Shown piece after piece: positions 8,542-17,481 of a DNA stretch of 64,000 nt. Under the pieces are notes generated by a model, which saw only the letters and a program-made list of their open reading frames with translations, was not told where the DNA came from and did not search any database. How positions within the stretch are numbered: position 1 is the stretch's first letter; every line of letters begins with the position of its first letter. The position numbers and the translations under genes were made by a program. Source of the stretch: Rhodospirillales bacterium (GTDB lineage Bacteria > Pseudomonadota > Alphaproteobacteria > Rhodospirillales > Casp-alpha2); contig JAEPMA010000004.1 of assembly GCA_017644185.1 (NCBI GenBank), forward strand, positions 248,001 to 312,000. The letters run 5' to 3'.

Positions 8542-8576
8542 TCTGCGAAATCACAAAAGACGTTTGGGGCAAGGCG
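8542..8576 (+). promoter_or_regulatory. Second copy of putative AraC/PchR-type site, at receptor promoter
   Basis: TCTGCGAAATCACA (8542-8555) matches 11 of 14 bases of the half-site at 6219-6232. It is in the same orientation and 33 bp from its Fur-like box (34 bp at the other promoter). A degenerate second copy starting TTTG begins exactly 21 bp on (8563-8576), but only 6 of 14 bases agree, so that half is weak. The site is upstream of the receptor and 38 bp before the regulator's own ATG, which would allow autoregulation. Confidence 0.55.
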
Positions 8577-8592
8577 AGCGGAGCGGAACGGC

Positions 8593-9615
8593 ATGAGCCA
8601 TCGAGACGTAAAATTGGAAACCCCGCGGCGGCGTCATAAACAACCGCCTGTCCCGGACGCTGCCGTCACCGGTCGTATGCTCATGCAGCTCGTCCATGAA
8701 ACCGGGCGCGGCTACAAGATCGCAACCCCACACATCGGCGACAACGACGTCGTCATCCATGGCAGTCTCAACAACTACCGTTGTCACAGTGGCCTTCGCG
8801 TGCACGCGACCGACACATTGGAGGCGCATGACCTCAACACGCAGACCAAGGTCCGCCCTGAACTCACGATTGCGGTGTTCCTGGAAGGAATCGTGAACAT
8901 GGAACTGGACGGGACGCGCATCCCGCTCGGAGATTGTAGCGGCCCAAGCGGTCACGCCTGGGTGGTTTCAACACCTTGTCCGAGCCGTCGACTGTCTAAA
9001 AAAGGCACCCGCATCCGCAAGGTTTTGGTGTCCGCCCCCCAGGAGTGGATCGAGCAGTATCTCAATGAATTACCTGAGGACAGCAAGATCGCGCGTTTTA
9101 TGCGCTCACATGGGAAAGAGACTCGCTGGACGCCGTCGAAGCGGGTGTTGGCGCTTTGTGAGCAGATACTCAACCCACCTCGCGCACCCCACGTGATTCA
9201 ACGCATGAATATCGAAAGCAAGGCCATCGAGATTTTCTCGGAGGGAATCGCGGCTCTTGCGGGTGTCACTGATGCCGAGCCAATCGCCAATGGGTCCGTA
9301 CGATCGATTAACCGTGCCCAGACGATCCGGGGTTATCTCGTCGATCACATCAATGAAGACCTGTCGCTCAAGGAGATCGCCCGGGAACTCGGGCTCAGCG
9401 TCGAATCCATGCAGCGCGCCTTCAAGACCGCCTACAACACCACCATTGTCGACTTCGTTCGTGAATATCGTCTCCACCAAGCCCGCCAGGCGCTGATCTC
9501 GGAAGGCATCAGCATCAGCGAAGCGGCTTACAGGGCCGGTTATTCCAATCCGGCCAATTTCTCAACCGCCTTCAAAAGGCTCTTCGGTATCCCCCCGTCG
9601 ATGATACGGGCATGA
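8593..9615 (+). CDS. AraC-family transcriptional regulator (PchR-like)
   Basis: 340 residues from the ATG at 8593, preceded by GGAGCGGAACGGC. The last 100 or so residues form the AraC double helix-turn-helix: DLSLKEIARELGLSVESMQRAFK, then ISISEAAYRAGYSNPANFSTAFKRLFGIPPS. The N-terminal 230 residues look like the ligand-sensing half of PchR-type regulators, which sense ferric-siderophore and activate receptor genes (family knowledge). It is divergent from the receptor and probably binds the TTTGCGAAATCA-type sites found at both iron promoters. A longer frame starting at 8401 is open but would run through the receptor promoter, so it is not used. Confidence 0.93.
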   Translation: MSHRDVKLETPRRRHKQPPVPDAAVTGRMLMQLVHETGRGYKIATPHIGDNDVVIHGSLNNYRCHSGLRVHATDTLEAHDLNTQTKVRPELTIAVFLEGIVNMELDGTRIPLGDCSGPSGHAWVVSTPCPSRRLSKKGTRIRKVLVSAPQEWIEQYLNELPEDSKIARFMRSHGKETRWTPSKRVLALCEQILNPPRAPHVIQRMNIESKAIEIFSEGIAALAGVTDAEPIANGSVRSINRAQTIRGYLVDHINEDLSLKEIARELGLSVESMQRAFKTAYNTTIVDFVREYRLHQARQALISEGISISEAAYRAGYSNPANFSTAFKRLFGIPPSMIRA

Positions 9616-9709
9616 TTTCGGCGCGCGCACCTGCATAGCGCCGTCACCGTTAGGAAGAGACGTCCACAGAACTAGCCACGTAGGGCGGATAACGGTGCAA
9701 CGGGAAGAA

Positions 9710-9785
9710 TGGTGCCGCTTGTCAGACTTGAACTGACGACCCCATCATTACGAATGATGTGCTCTACCAACTGAGCTAAAGCGGC
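9710..9785 (-). tRNA. tRNA-Thr (anticodon CGT)
   Basis: Read on the minus strand, a full cloverleaf forms: acceptor GCCGCTT pairs with AAGCGGC, D-arm GCTC...GAGC, anticodon arm CATCA-TTCGTAA-TGATG with anticodon CGT, T-arm GTCAG-TTCAAGT-CTGAC, discriminator A and an encoded CCA (9710-9712). The CGT anticodon reads ACG, so the amino acid is threonine. The 3' end points toward the iron-uptake locus. Positions 9616-9709 between the regulator and this gene show no other feature. Confidence 0.97.
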
Positions 9786-9858
9786 CCAAGGGCGCGTGCG
9801 TGCGCGCGAAAACTACACCGAACGTCTTAACTGTCAAGAACTGAGATTTCGTTAAAGC

Positions 9859-10995
9859 TCAGATCAGTGACGTATCGCCATCATAGGCGGTCACATACCA
9901 CGATTCCGGCGCCGCGAGCGGGCTTTTTAGATCGGGCGAAAGGGCCTTGAAAAAGAACGGGAAGGTCGCCATCGGCCGCGACATCGGCTTGGTTTTCATC
10001 ACCTCCGCCCGCAAAACCTGAGGGAGACCGATCACTTCCAAGACATGGCATTTTTTCGCCATCGCATACTCATATGCCCCAGCCAGCAACGATTTCAGCA
10101 CCTTTGAGTCATCCCCATCGATAAACAGATCGGCGATCTTCATACGTTTGAGGCCGATCGCAGGCGCGTCTTCACGCACCAAAACCGCATATCCCTTGAG
10201 CTCGCCCCCGTCGTCATAGCGCAAAAACCGAACATCATCCTTCGCCGCCCCGAGCGAAAAGTACCAGCTAAGCGTCGCCGCATCCCGGCTCGCCAGCATG
10301 ACGCCGGACAATTGCTGTTTGCGCCGCCCCCAAAGGTCATCGAACGCCACATCAAGCGCCCCGATCCCGACTGGCGTGATCTTATCCAGTGCGCCGTAAG
10401 GCCGCCGCCCGGCAAGGCGCATTGAAAAGTCGAGTGGCACCGAGCCCAAAAGCCCGAGCATCCCCGCAGCGAAAGGTCCCTTACCCTTCTTGCGGAAGGC
10501 CGCTTTCAAAAACCCGGGCGCGTCGACAACCCAGTAGAGAATGTCGCCATAGTCAGGCTGTGGCATCTTAGACCCGCCGAATGCGAGACAACGCTTCCCC
10601 GCGGGTGGATTCGCCGACGAAATCAAGACGACGTCGACATTGTCCTGACCGAAGAAGGCCTCGCAAAGACGCGGCGTCTCTGTCCGGTAATCCGGATCCA
10701 GTGCCCACGCGCGTGCGCTCGAAATCAGAACGGGTTTACCATTGAGCCAGGACACCTGGGGAATGTTGCCGAAAAATCCTTTGATTTCACCTGCACCCTC
10801 GAGCACCCAGCCGAGAGCGACGTCCTTCGAATGGTGCGCAAGGGCCGGATTGTCGACCCACAGTCCGCGCCAGTGCTGAACAACGGCCTCTGGCCCGTCG
10901 GGCATGACGAGTCCGAGTGCTGCCAGGAAATCGGTGATCGCAGGCGCGTCGTCGACGGTTGCGGCGCGCAGCGCCCCTTTCTGATCGCTGGACAT
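9859..10995 (-). CDS. GNAT-fold acyltransferase-like protein
   Basis: 378 residues with no signal peptide or membrane segment. The N-terminus (AATVDDAPAITDFLAALG) reads like the first strand and helix of a GNAT domain, and a second GNAT-like half (KGYAVLVRED...MKIADLFIDGDD) lies around residues 265-300, so a tandem or FemAB-like double fold is possible. The start is 2 nt after the polysaccharide deacetylase stop, so the two are co-expressed. An activity on cell-surface sugars is inferred from that pairing. It is the last gene of the hem operon. Confidence 0.75.
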   Translation of the reverse strand: MSSDQKGALRAATVDDAPAITDFLAALGLVMPDGPEAVVQHWRGLWVDNPALAHHSKDVALGWVLEGAGEIKGFFGNIPQVSWLNGKPVLISSARAWALDPDYRTETPRLCEAFFGQDNVDVVLISSANPPAGKRCLAFGGSKMPQPDYGDILYWVVDAPGFLKAAFRKKGKGPFAAGMLGLLGSVPLDFSMRLAGRRPYGALDKITPVGIGALDVAFDDLWGRRKQQLSGVMLASRDAATLSWYFSLGAAKDDVRFLRYDDGGELKGYAVLVREDAPAIGLKRMKIADLFIDGDDSKVLKSLLAGAYEYAMAKKCHVLEVIGLPQVLRAEVMKTKPMSRPMATFPFFFKALSPDLKSPLAAPESWYVTAYDGDTSLI

Positions 10996-10997
10996 GT

Positions 10998-11834
10998 TCA
11001 GTCACCCAGAAAATAGCGAAGTTGGTAATTACCCCAATTGGCGAGCAGATGATCGCGGCGGATATCGTACGCGGACGCCCCCGCCCGGTTGGCGCCCCGG
11101 TGGCCCGTCAGGAACGAGAGATAGCCCGCATCCGCCGCCATCTTCGGGTGTCTTTCCGGGTCGTAATCGATGCCGGCACGGCCGAACGGGCAACAGAAAT
11201 GCCGGCAAGGCGCGCCGGTGCCGCGTTCGATGGCGTCCCGAGAGCGCTCCAATTCCGCTATCGCTTCCTGATCGGTGAGGTCGTTCAAATGGACATGCCC
11301 GACACTGTGCGAGCCGATGGTCATACCGGCTTCCGTCATGGCGCGGCAATCGTCCCAGGTCAGGAACTCCATCAGCCTGTCGCCATCGTCGTAAAAGGCC
11401 AGCAAGCGGTCGCGGTCCGCTTCAATATCGGTGCCGATATAGCCGGTCGCGACAAAAAAGGCCGCGACGGCATTCTCATCCACCAGGATCGGCACCGCGT
11501 TTTCAATCCAGTTCTTGAATCCGTCATCAAACGTGATGCAGATATACCGGCCGTCTATAGGTCTCCCTGATGAAATTATCTCGATCGCATCATCGATCCC
11601 AATGATCTCGCCGATGGATTTGAAATAGCGTATCTGCCGCTCGAAACCGGCACGCTCGTCATCAAATACATGGTGGTAATAGGGGAACCGCACCCAACCC
11701 GACCGACGCGTGGGTGAGCGGGTCGCCGAGAGACCGGCGATCGCCGCCGCACGCGCAGCGTTTCGCAAACGTTGCGTGGCCCCCTCTCCGGCCATGAAGG
11801 CGCGGTAGGTGCGAATCGGCTGATGCGCGGTCAC
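10998..11834 (-). CDS. Polysaccharide deacetylase (NodB-homology)
   Basis: 278 residues. The NodB motifs are present: ITFDDGFKNW (motif 1 with the Asp pair, near residue 99), GSHSVGHVHL (motif 2, metal-binding HxxxH) and a CCPFGR motif near residue 218. These are metal-dependent carbohydrate-esterase-4 enzymes that remove N- or O-acetyl groups from polysaccharides. No clear signal peptide, so a cytoplasmic or sugar-nucleotide-stage substrate is possible. The start overlaps the hemY stop by 4 nt, and a GNAT gene follows after 2 nt, giving a possible deacetylate/reacylate pair. Confidence 0.9.
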   Translation of the reverse strand: MTAHQPIRTYRAFMAGEGATQRLRNAARAAAIAGLSATRSPTRRSGWVRFPYYHHVFDDERAGFERQIRYFKSIGEIIGIDDAIEIISSGRPIDGRYICITFDDGFKNWIENAVPILVDENAVAAFFVATGYIGTDIEADRDRLLAFYDDGDRLMEFLTWDDCRAMTEAGMTIGSHSVGHVHLNDLTDQEAIAELERSRDAIERGTGAPCRHFCCPFGRAGIDYDPERHPKMAADAGYLSFLTGHRGANRAGASAYDIRRDHLLANWGNYQLRYFLGD

Positions 11835-13300
11835 GTCTTTGTCGGCGCGGCACGTGCATGTGCGGACGCCGGCGTGACCTCGGATGCGACTGCGGCAACC
11901 TCACGCGCGTCCGGATCCTTTGGGCCGGTGATCGCCGCACGGTCATCGCCTTCAATCGACGCCCCCGGAACCGCGGCTTGCGGCTTCGGCAAGCCGGATA
12001 TATGCGGCGGCGTCCGCCAGGAATAACTATCGAACGCACTACAGTTCCCGCAGTGCGGCGTCCAGACGGCAACCGCGTTGCCGCATTCGCCGCAGACCCA
12101 TTTTTCATCGCCTGGGGCACTGCCAGCCCGCACCAGCCATTCGCGTGCCTTGGTCAGATCGCCGTTTTCGCGCTCTTCGAGTTCCGCCATCATCCGGCAA
12201 ATCCGTGCCTGTGGCTCCAGCCCGTCACCTGCGCCCGCTTCTTTAAGATGCTTGCGGGCCTCGCCCCACAACTCGGCACCGAGCGCCGCACGCGCGAGCG
12301 CAACGTGGCTTTCCGGATGATCGCTGTTCACGGCGGCCAATTTCTCGCTTGCTTTGACCCGGGCGATACCGTCCGGCGCCTTACGCGCCTCCCAATAAGG
12401 TTCCAGCAGATCGGGATGCGGCGTCTTCGCCCACGTTTTCTCAGCCAAGCTGGTCGCTTTTCGATGTTGACCGTCCGCGGTATATCGCCGCACCAGCGCG
12501 ACCACCGCCGGCACTAAATCGGGCGCCTGGTCTGCCGCTGACTTGAGCTGTTTCAGCGCCTGCCCACTATCGCCCGCATCCTCGGCTTCTTTTGACAGTT
12601 CGAAAGCGATCACCGCACGGCGCCTCTCGGCTTCCGGTTTCTCAAGGAGCCGTTTCTTTGCCATGTCGTCATTGGTGTTGGCGGCGCTAAGCCAGGCACC
12701 ACTGCCTGACTGCAGCTCGAAAAGGGTTGCTGCGACCCATTCACTACCGGGTTGCATTTTATGCGCAGCTTCAGCGAGTTCGAGGGCGCGCGCCCTGTTC
12801 CCCGCCTTGACCGCCTGCGTCAGCAGACCGCGTAATCCCAGAAACTTGGTTTCCGGGTCATCCAGCATGTCGGTAAAGAACTTCTCGGCTGCCTTTTCAT
12901 CGCCATCCAACTGCGCGGATTGCGCCGATAAAAGCCGAGTCAGCGGCGCCGAGCCGCTCAGAAGCGCTTCGGCCCGGCGCGCCTGACGGCGCGCTTCAGA
13001 TGCATCGCCCGCGGCGACCGCGACCATACCGCTGGAAAGCGCGGTGTAGCCCTTACGCTGGCGCCGCTCCTTCATCGCCGTGGAGATTTCACCCGGAACG
13101 GCACGCAGAAACCGCCAGAAACGGTAAAGTGCCGCGGTCAATGCAGCGAACAGCAGAACCACCGCCATCATCACGCCGACAGACGTATCGAGCCGCCATC
13201 CTTGCCATTCCAGCGTCACATCGCCCGGGTTTTGCACGAACCAAACAACGCCGAGCACGACGAAACAAAGAAACGCCAGGAAGAATATCCAACGCCACAT
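11831..13300 (-). CDS. hemY: HemY-like TPR protein with C-terminal zinc ribbon
   Basis: 489 residues. Two N-terminal membrane helices (about 3-22 and 40-62) flank a short loop, the HemY_N arrangement, followed by TPR-like helical repeats to about residue 400. Near the C-terminus WVCGECG and CGNCSAFDSYSW form a CxxC...CxxC zinc ribbon, then a low-complexity Ala/Pro tail. The family is found next to hemC and hemD in many Proteobacteria; it is not the protoporphyrinogen oxidase of the same name and its exact role in heme synthesis is unclear. The gap to the mitofilin-like gene upstream is 19 nt. Confidence 0.9.
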   Translation of the reverse strand: MWRWIFFLAFLCFVVLGVVWFVQNPGDVTLEWQGWRLDTSVGVMMAVVLLFAALTAALYRFWRFLRAVPGEISTAMKERRQRKGYTALSSGMVAVAAGDASEARRQARRAEALLSGSAPLTRLLSAQSAQLDGDEKAAEKFFTDMLDDPETKFLGLRGLLTQAVKAGNRARALELAEAAHKMQPGSEWVAATLFELQSGSGAWLSAANTNDDMAKKRLLEKPEAERRRAVIAFELSKEAEDAGDSGQALKQLKSAADQAPDLVPAVVALVRRYTADGQHRKATSLAEKTWAKTPHPDLLEPYWEARKAPDGIARVKASEKLAAVNSDHPESHVALARAALGAELWGEARKHLKEAGAGDGLEPQARICRMMAELEERENGDLTKAREWLVRAGSAPGDEKWVCGECGNAVAVWTPHCGNCSAFDSYSWRTPPHISGLPKPQAAVPGASIEGDDRAAITGPKDPDAREVAAVASEVTPASAHARAAPTKT

Positions 13301-13319
13301 GGCTTAATGTCCTTCCCCG

Positions 13320-14585
13320 TTAGCCTTCGAGCCCGGCCAGCGCGGCGGCGTGCATTGCATCGAGTGCACGCTCCGCGGATGCCCGCGCCTTGGCGTCCAG
13401 AAGCCAGGGCTCCAGCATCGCCTTCGCTTCACCGTCGAGTGTATCGGCCAACGCGGCTCCCGTTTTCGCCGCCGCGCTCACATCCCTGTTCGCTAGATCC
13501 TGCTCGATCCCGGCAACGGCATCCTCAACCGGATTGCCCGACGTACCGTCGGTTCGGCGAAGCGACACCAAAGCCGAAAGCCGGCCCGTCGCCTGATCGA
13601 GCCAATCGCCGTTACCGACGCGCGCTTGGGCGACGATGTCACCGGCGATGGCGGAAAACCTGGATTGCAGCTTCTCGATTGTCGGCAAACCCGTTGCCGA
13701 GCCGTTTTCGAGACGGCTCGCCGCAGCGATGATTTCGGTATTTCCATGCGCGACCGAGCGCAACGCATCCAACTGCCCCGCATATGGCCTGCCAGAGAGT
13801 GCCGCATCCCGAAGCTGGGCGATCGCCAGTACGACCCCGGACCCCGCGGTCCCGGGTCCCTTGTTGGCAATATTTTCAACTTTCTCTGATAAAGCCGCGA
13901 CTTCCCCTGTGGTCTCGCGGTCCTTTCTCTCAAGCCCATCGATACGCGACAGGATCGGTTCAAGATCGACAGTGGCTCCGGAATTGTTGGTGACCGCACT
14001 GGCCAGTGTACGCACCTCGGCAAGACGGCCTTCAAGATCATCAATCCGGGCCAGAGCCTTATCGAGTTCCGCCTGTACGCGGGCCTTTTCATCCTTGAGA
14101 GCCGCCATCACGTTGTCCGTGCCACCTGCGTCTGCAAGCGATTTCTCAAGCGTAGCAACACGTTCGCTCAGCAACTCGACGGGGGATGGCTGATTATCCT
14201 CCGCTTTCTCGTCCGCCCCCCCATAACCCGGCAATTTCGCCAGGTAAGGCTCGACCTCGGGGAGCCAAAGATCGCGCGTCACGTAACCGCCGCCGCCCAA
14301 CAAGATGACGAGCACCAAAAGAAACAAGAATGCGCGGCCACCGCCCGAGGTTTCATCCGTGGACTTCTGATCCTGAGGCTTCGAGCCGCCGGCACCGGGC
14401 ACCGAGCTCGATTTCGTGCCGGACGCGGGCTTGGCTTCTTCTTTCTTAGATGCGGATTTGGTATCCGCCGCCCCGGACGATGGTTTCGCAGGTGTTTCGT
14501 TCTTCGTCTCGGGCTTTTTTGCGTCGCTCGCCGCTTTTGCGGGCTTTTTATCCGACTCTTTCGCCGGGTCCGATGGCTCAGCCAT
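13320..14585 (-). CDS. Mitofilin/HemX-like inner-membrane coiled-coil protein
   Basis: 421 residues. A Lys/Ala/Ser/Pro-rich cytoplasmic tail (1-80) precedes one membrane helix (AFLFLLVLVILLGGGGYV, about 85-102). A long coiled coil follows (about 130-240, ELLSERVATLEKSL...LDKALARIDDLEGRL), then a helical C-terminal domain. This layout and the position between hemD and hemY match the alphaproteobacterial mitofilin-related proteins (COG4223), relatives of mitochondrial Mic60. A structural role in intracytoplasmic membranes or at the tetrapyrrole enzymes is proposed for the family, not shown here. Confidence 0.85.
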   Translation of the reverse strand: MAEPSDPAKESDKKPAKAASDAKKPETKNETPAKPSSGAADTKSASKKEEAKPASGTKSSSVPGAGGSKPQDQKSTDETSGGGRAFLFLLVLVILLGGGGYVTRDLWLPEVEPYLAKLPGYGGADEKAEDNQPSPVELLSERVATLEKSLADAGGTDNVMAALKDEKARVQAELDKALARIDDLEGRLAEVRTLASAVTNNSGATVDLEPILSRIDGLERKDRETTGEVAALSEKVENIANKGPGTAGSGVVLAIAQLRDAALSGRPYAGQLDALRSVAHGNTEIIAAASRLENGSATGLPTIEKLQSRFSAIAGDIVAQARVGNGDWLDQATGRLSALVSLRRTDGTSGNPVEDAVAGIEQDLANRDVSAAAKTGAALADTLDGEAKAMLEPWLLDAKARASAERALDAMHAAALAGLEG

Positions 14586-14621
14586 GGGGTATCCCTCTAT
14601 TGTTCGCCAAAGTAGCGCCGT

Positions 14622-15338
14622 TTAAACGTAACAAGACCGGACCGCTTCCAGCAAGGATTCCTGATCAGGGTGCACTGCAACAACCGTCTCCCCCCATCCC
14701 CCACCGGCCGCCGTCAGGACATTCTTCGACAATGCGAAAAGTGTCATCTTAGCGAGCGCCGCATCCAGTTCTTCGGCCCTGACGAGGTTTCGAAAATGAT
14801 CCGCAGTCCTGGGGGAATAAAGCACCACCCCGTCGATCTGGCCATTTTCCAGCGCGGCGGCCGCCTCAGTTGGCAGTGCCGCTGCCGTTCTCGCCTCATA
14901 TAACATCTCGCGCCAGACTTTGTAGCCTTGAGGCTCAAGCATGGCCGCCAGATCACCCGCACTGACGGATCCCGCCGCATGTAAAAGAACCCCGCCTTTC
15001 GGATTACATGTCTTGACCACCAGATTCGCCAGATCTTCAACATCGCCGTCCGCGCTTGCCACGGACTGGAACCCCAAATCCGCCGCCGTCCGCGCCGTCG
15101 CATCGCCGACGGCGAGGCACGGGATATCCCGGCGCTCGGTACGTCTGGCAAGCGCACGAACGCCATTGGCACTGGTCAGCAACATCGCCTGAACGGTTTC
15201 GACATCGAGTTCCGGACCATCGAGATACTCGATATCCAGGAGCGGGGCCGCGACAGTATCAATACCGAGCGCAGCAAGACGCCGGATCAACGGTGCCGCA
15301 TCGGGTTCGGGCCGGGTAATCAACAAATTCGGCATCAA
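14622..15338 (-). CDS. hemD: Uroporphyrinogen-III synthase
   Basis: 238 residues. NLLITRPEPDAAPLIRRLAALG at the N-terminus and LLTSANGVRALARR near residue 52 are typical HemD sequences, and VVLYSPRTADHF near residue 172 matches the second conserved patch. HemD cyclises hydroxymethylbilane to uroporphyrinogen III. The start overlaps the hemC stop by 4 nt, so the two consecutive enzymes of the pathway are coupled. Confidence 0.95.
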   Translation of the reverse strand: MMPNLLITRPEPDAAPLIRRLAALGIDTVAAPLLDIEYLDGPELDVETVQAMLLTSANGVRALARRTERRDIPCLAVGDATARTAADLGFQSVASADGDVEDLANLVVKTCNPKGGVLLHAAGSVSAGDLAAMLEPQGYKVWREMLYEARTAAALPTEAAAALENGQIDGVVLYSPRTADHFRNLVRAEELDAALAKMTLFALSKNVLTAAGGGWGETVVAVHPDQESLLEAVRSCYV

Positions 15339-16276
15339 TCAGGCTCGTCGAAGAAGCCCGGCGCGGCACGGGCGCGCAGTTCCTCGCCTGCATCGCGCCC
15401 CATCGCCTCGGCATCCGACGCGGCACCTTCACGCTCAGCGCTCAGGACTTCCGAGCCGTCGGGACGGAATATCATCCCTTTCAATAGAAGCCGATCACCG
15501 CTCAGGCGCGCGAGACCCGCGATCGGCGTCCGGCACGACCCGTCCAGCGCATCCAAGAGCGCGCGTTCACACATGACCGTGGTGTTCGACGCCGGGTCGT
15601 TAAGCGTGGCCAGATACTCAAGCGTTTCCGTATCGTCGGCGCGGCAGGTCACACCGATGGCGCCCTGCGCGCACGCTGGCAGAAAAACGTCCGGCTCGAT
15701 GATTTCGGTGGCGACATCGCGGCGGCCAAGCCGGTCGAGCCCAGCGAGGGCGAGAAATGTCGCATCGAACTCTCCTGCCTCGAGTTTCCCAAGCCGCGTC
15801 TGGACGTTACCTCGAATCACACCGATATCGAGGTCAGGGCGCATATTCAGAAGCTGCGCCTTACGGCGGATCGACGCCGTACCGACACGCGCACCCTGAG
15901 GCAACTCCTTTAGCGCTGACACCGTATAACTGATGAAGGCGTCACGCACATCGGCGCGCGGCAATACGCAACCGATCGCCATGCCGTCGGGCAACCAGGT
16001 CTCCAGGTCCTTCATGGAGTGGACGGCCATGTCGATCCGCCGGTCCATGAGTGCCCGGTCCAGTTCTTTGGTGAACAGCCCCTTCCCACCGATCTCAGAC
16101 AGCGGCCGGTCGAGCACCAGATCACCCGTGGTCTTTACGGCATCGATCACGAGGCGGCCGTCTTCATCCAAATCCGGGTGGGCGCCCCGCAGCATATCTG
16201 CGGCCTGCTCGGTCTGCACCATGGCAAGCGGGCTCGAACGGGTGCCGATGATCAGTCGTCTTGGTGTTTCGGTCAT
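15335..16276 (-). CDS. hemC: Hydroxymethylbilane synthase (porphobilinogen deaminase)
   Basis: 313 residues from the ATG at 16276 (MTETPRRLIIGTRSSPLAM); a TTG 24 nt upstream is in frame but not needed. Diagnostic patches are IGTRSSPLAMVQTEQA, VHSMKDLETWLPDG with the active-site Asp, VGTASIRRKAQLL and RGNVQTRLGKLE. The dipyrromethane-cofactor Cys lies in MCERALLDALDGSCRTPIAG (SCRTP). The enzyme polymerises four porphobilinogens. It is the first gene of the hemC-hemD-mitofilin-hemY-deacetylase-GNAT operon, divergent from tsaD across about 100 bp. Confidence 0.97.
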   Translation of the reverse strand: MTETPRRLIIGTRSSPLAMVQTEQAADMLRGAHPDLDEDGRLVIDAVKTTGDLVLDRPLSEIGGKGLFTKELDRALMDRRIDMAVHSMKDLETWLPDGMAIGCVLPRADVRDAFISYTVSALKELPQGARVGTASIRRKAQLLNMRPDLDIGVIRGNVQTRLGKLEAGEFDATFLALAGLDRLGRRDVATEIIEPDVFLPACAQGAIGVTCRADDTETLEYLATLNDPASNTTVMCERALLDALDGSCRTPIAGLARLSGDRLLLKGMIFRPDGSEVLSAEREGAASDAEAMGRDAGEELRARAAPGFFDEPD

Positions 16277-16379
16277 CTCTCGGTCGTCGTTTATATTCAA
16301 TTGTCTCGGGCAAGCGACGGCTTGGCCTTTGACGCGCCCGAGAGTAAAGTCCCGCCCCGCCGAGCGAAAGGGCTAAGAC

Positions 16380-17432
16380 GTGATTGTTTTAGGAATCGAA
16401 ACCAGTTGCGATGAAACTGCGGCCGCCGTCGTCGACAGCGACCGGCGGATATTGTCGAACGTGGTCTTATCCCAGATCGAGGATCATCGCCCGTTTGGTG
16501 GCGTGGTCCCGGAAGTCGCAGCCCGCGCGCATATGGAGCATACCGATCGGGTTATCGCCGAAGCGATGAAGGGAGCGGACGTCGCATTCTCCGATCTAGA
16601 TTGTATCGCGGCAACCGCAGGGCCTGGACTGATCGGTGGCGTACTCGTCGGTGCCATGTCGGCGAAAGCAATTGCGCTTGCAACCGGAAAGCCTTTCGTC
16701 GCGGTCAATCATCTGGAGGGGCACGCCCTGACCGTGCGTCTTACCGACGACGTTGTATTCCCGTATCTTCTGCTTTTGGTATCGGGCGGGCATTGTCAGT
16801 TATTGATTGTCGAAGGTGTGGGCCGATACACACGGCTTGGCACCACCATTGACGACGCGGCGGGTGAAGCTTTCGATAAAACTGCCAAAATGCTGGGGTT
16901 AGGATATCCGGGCGGCCCCCTTATCGAGAAGGCCGCCGAAGGCGGCGATCCTCAAAAATTCGATTTCCCGCGTCCCATGAAGGGGCGGCCGGGTTGTGAT
17001 TTCTCTTTTTCAGGTTTGAAAACGAGTGTCCGGCGCGCCACGGAGACACTCGAACGGCCGCTCGAAGACGCCGTTGCCGATCTCGCAGCCTCGTTCCAGG
17101 CCGCGGTCGCCGAAACCCTCGTCGCCCGCACCCGTAACGCCATCAAGATGGCGCGTGAGACGCATCCTGATATCGGAACACTCGTCGTCGCCGGTGGTGT
17201 CGCCGCCAACAAGGCCATTGGGATAGCGCTGAACGAGCTTGTACAGGAAACGGGTATGCGCCTCGTCAAACCGGCGCCGGCGTTGTGCACCGACAACGGC
17301 GCGATGATCGCCTGGGCCGGGTTGGAGAGGTTTCGCCTCGGCCAGACAGACCCGCTCGATTTCAAAGCCCGGCCGCGCTGGCCCCTCGACCCGGACGCGC
17401 CCGCCGCCGCGTTCGCGGGCGTGAAGGCGTGA
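16380..17432 (+). CDS. tsaD: tRNA N6-threonylcarbamoyltransferase TsaD
   Basis: 350 residues with a GTG start ([17 protein letters not shown] is the family N-terminus). The ASKHA fold motifs are present, with metal ligands in AARAHMEH, the [10 protein letters not shown] strand and [11 protein letters not shown] near residue 265. TsaD transfers the threonylcarbamoyl group from TC-AMP to A37 of ANN-reading tRNAs, with TsaB and TsaE (not in the window). It is divergent from hemC and leads the tsaD-gpsA-YciI-EVE-Rieske gene group. Confidence 0.98.
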   Translation: MIVLGIETSCDETAAAVVDSDRRILSNVVLSQIEDHRPFGGVVPEVAARAHMEHTDRVIAEAMKGADVAFSDLDCIAATAGPGLIGGVLVGAMSAKAIALATGKPFVAVNHLEGHALTVRLTDDVVFPYLLLLVSGGHCQLLIVEGVGRYTRLGTTIDDAAGEAFDKTAKMLGLGYPGGPLIEKAAEGGDPQKFDFPRPMKGRPGCDFSFSGLKTSVRRATETLERPLEDAVADLAASFQAAVAETLVARTRNAIKMARETHPDIGTLVVAGGVAANKAIGIALNELVQETGMRLVKPAPALCTDNGAMIAWAGLERFRLGQTDPLDFKARPRWPLDPDAPAAAFAGVKA

Positions 17433-17481
17433 ACCGCCTCCGCGGGTGACAGCCCCCGCGGCTTCCCCTACAAATGCGGTC

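Noticed and set aside
11831-13300. Protoporphyrinogen oxidase for the gene named hemY
   Set aside because: The protein has HemY_N membrane helices and TPR repeats and no FAD-binding motif. It is the unrelated HemY-type protein of hem operons.
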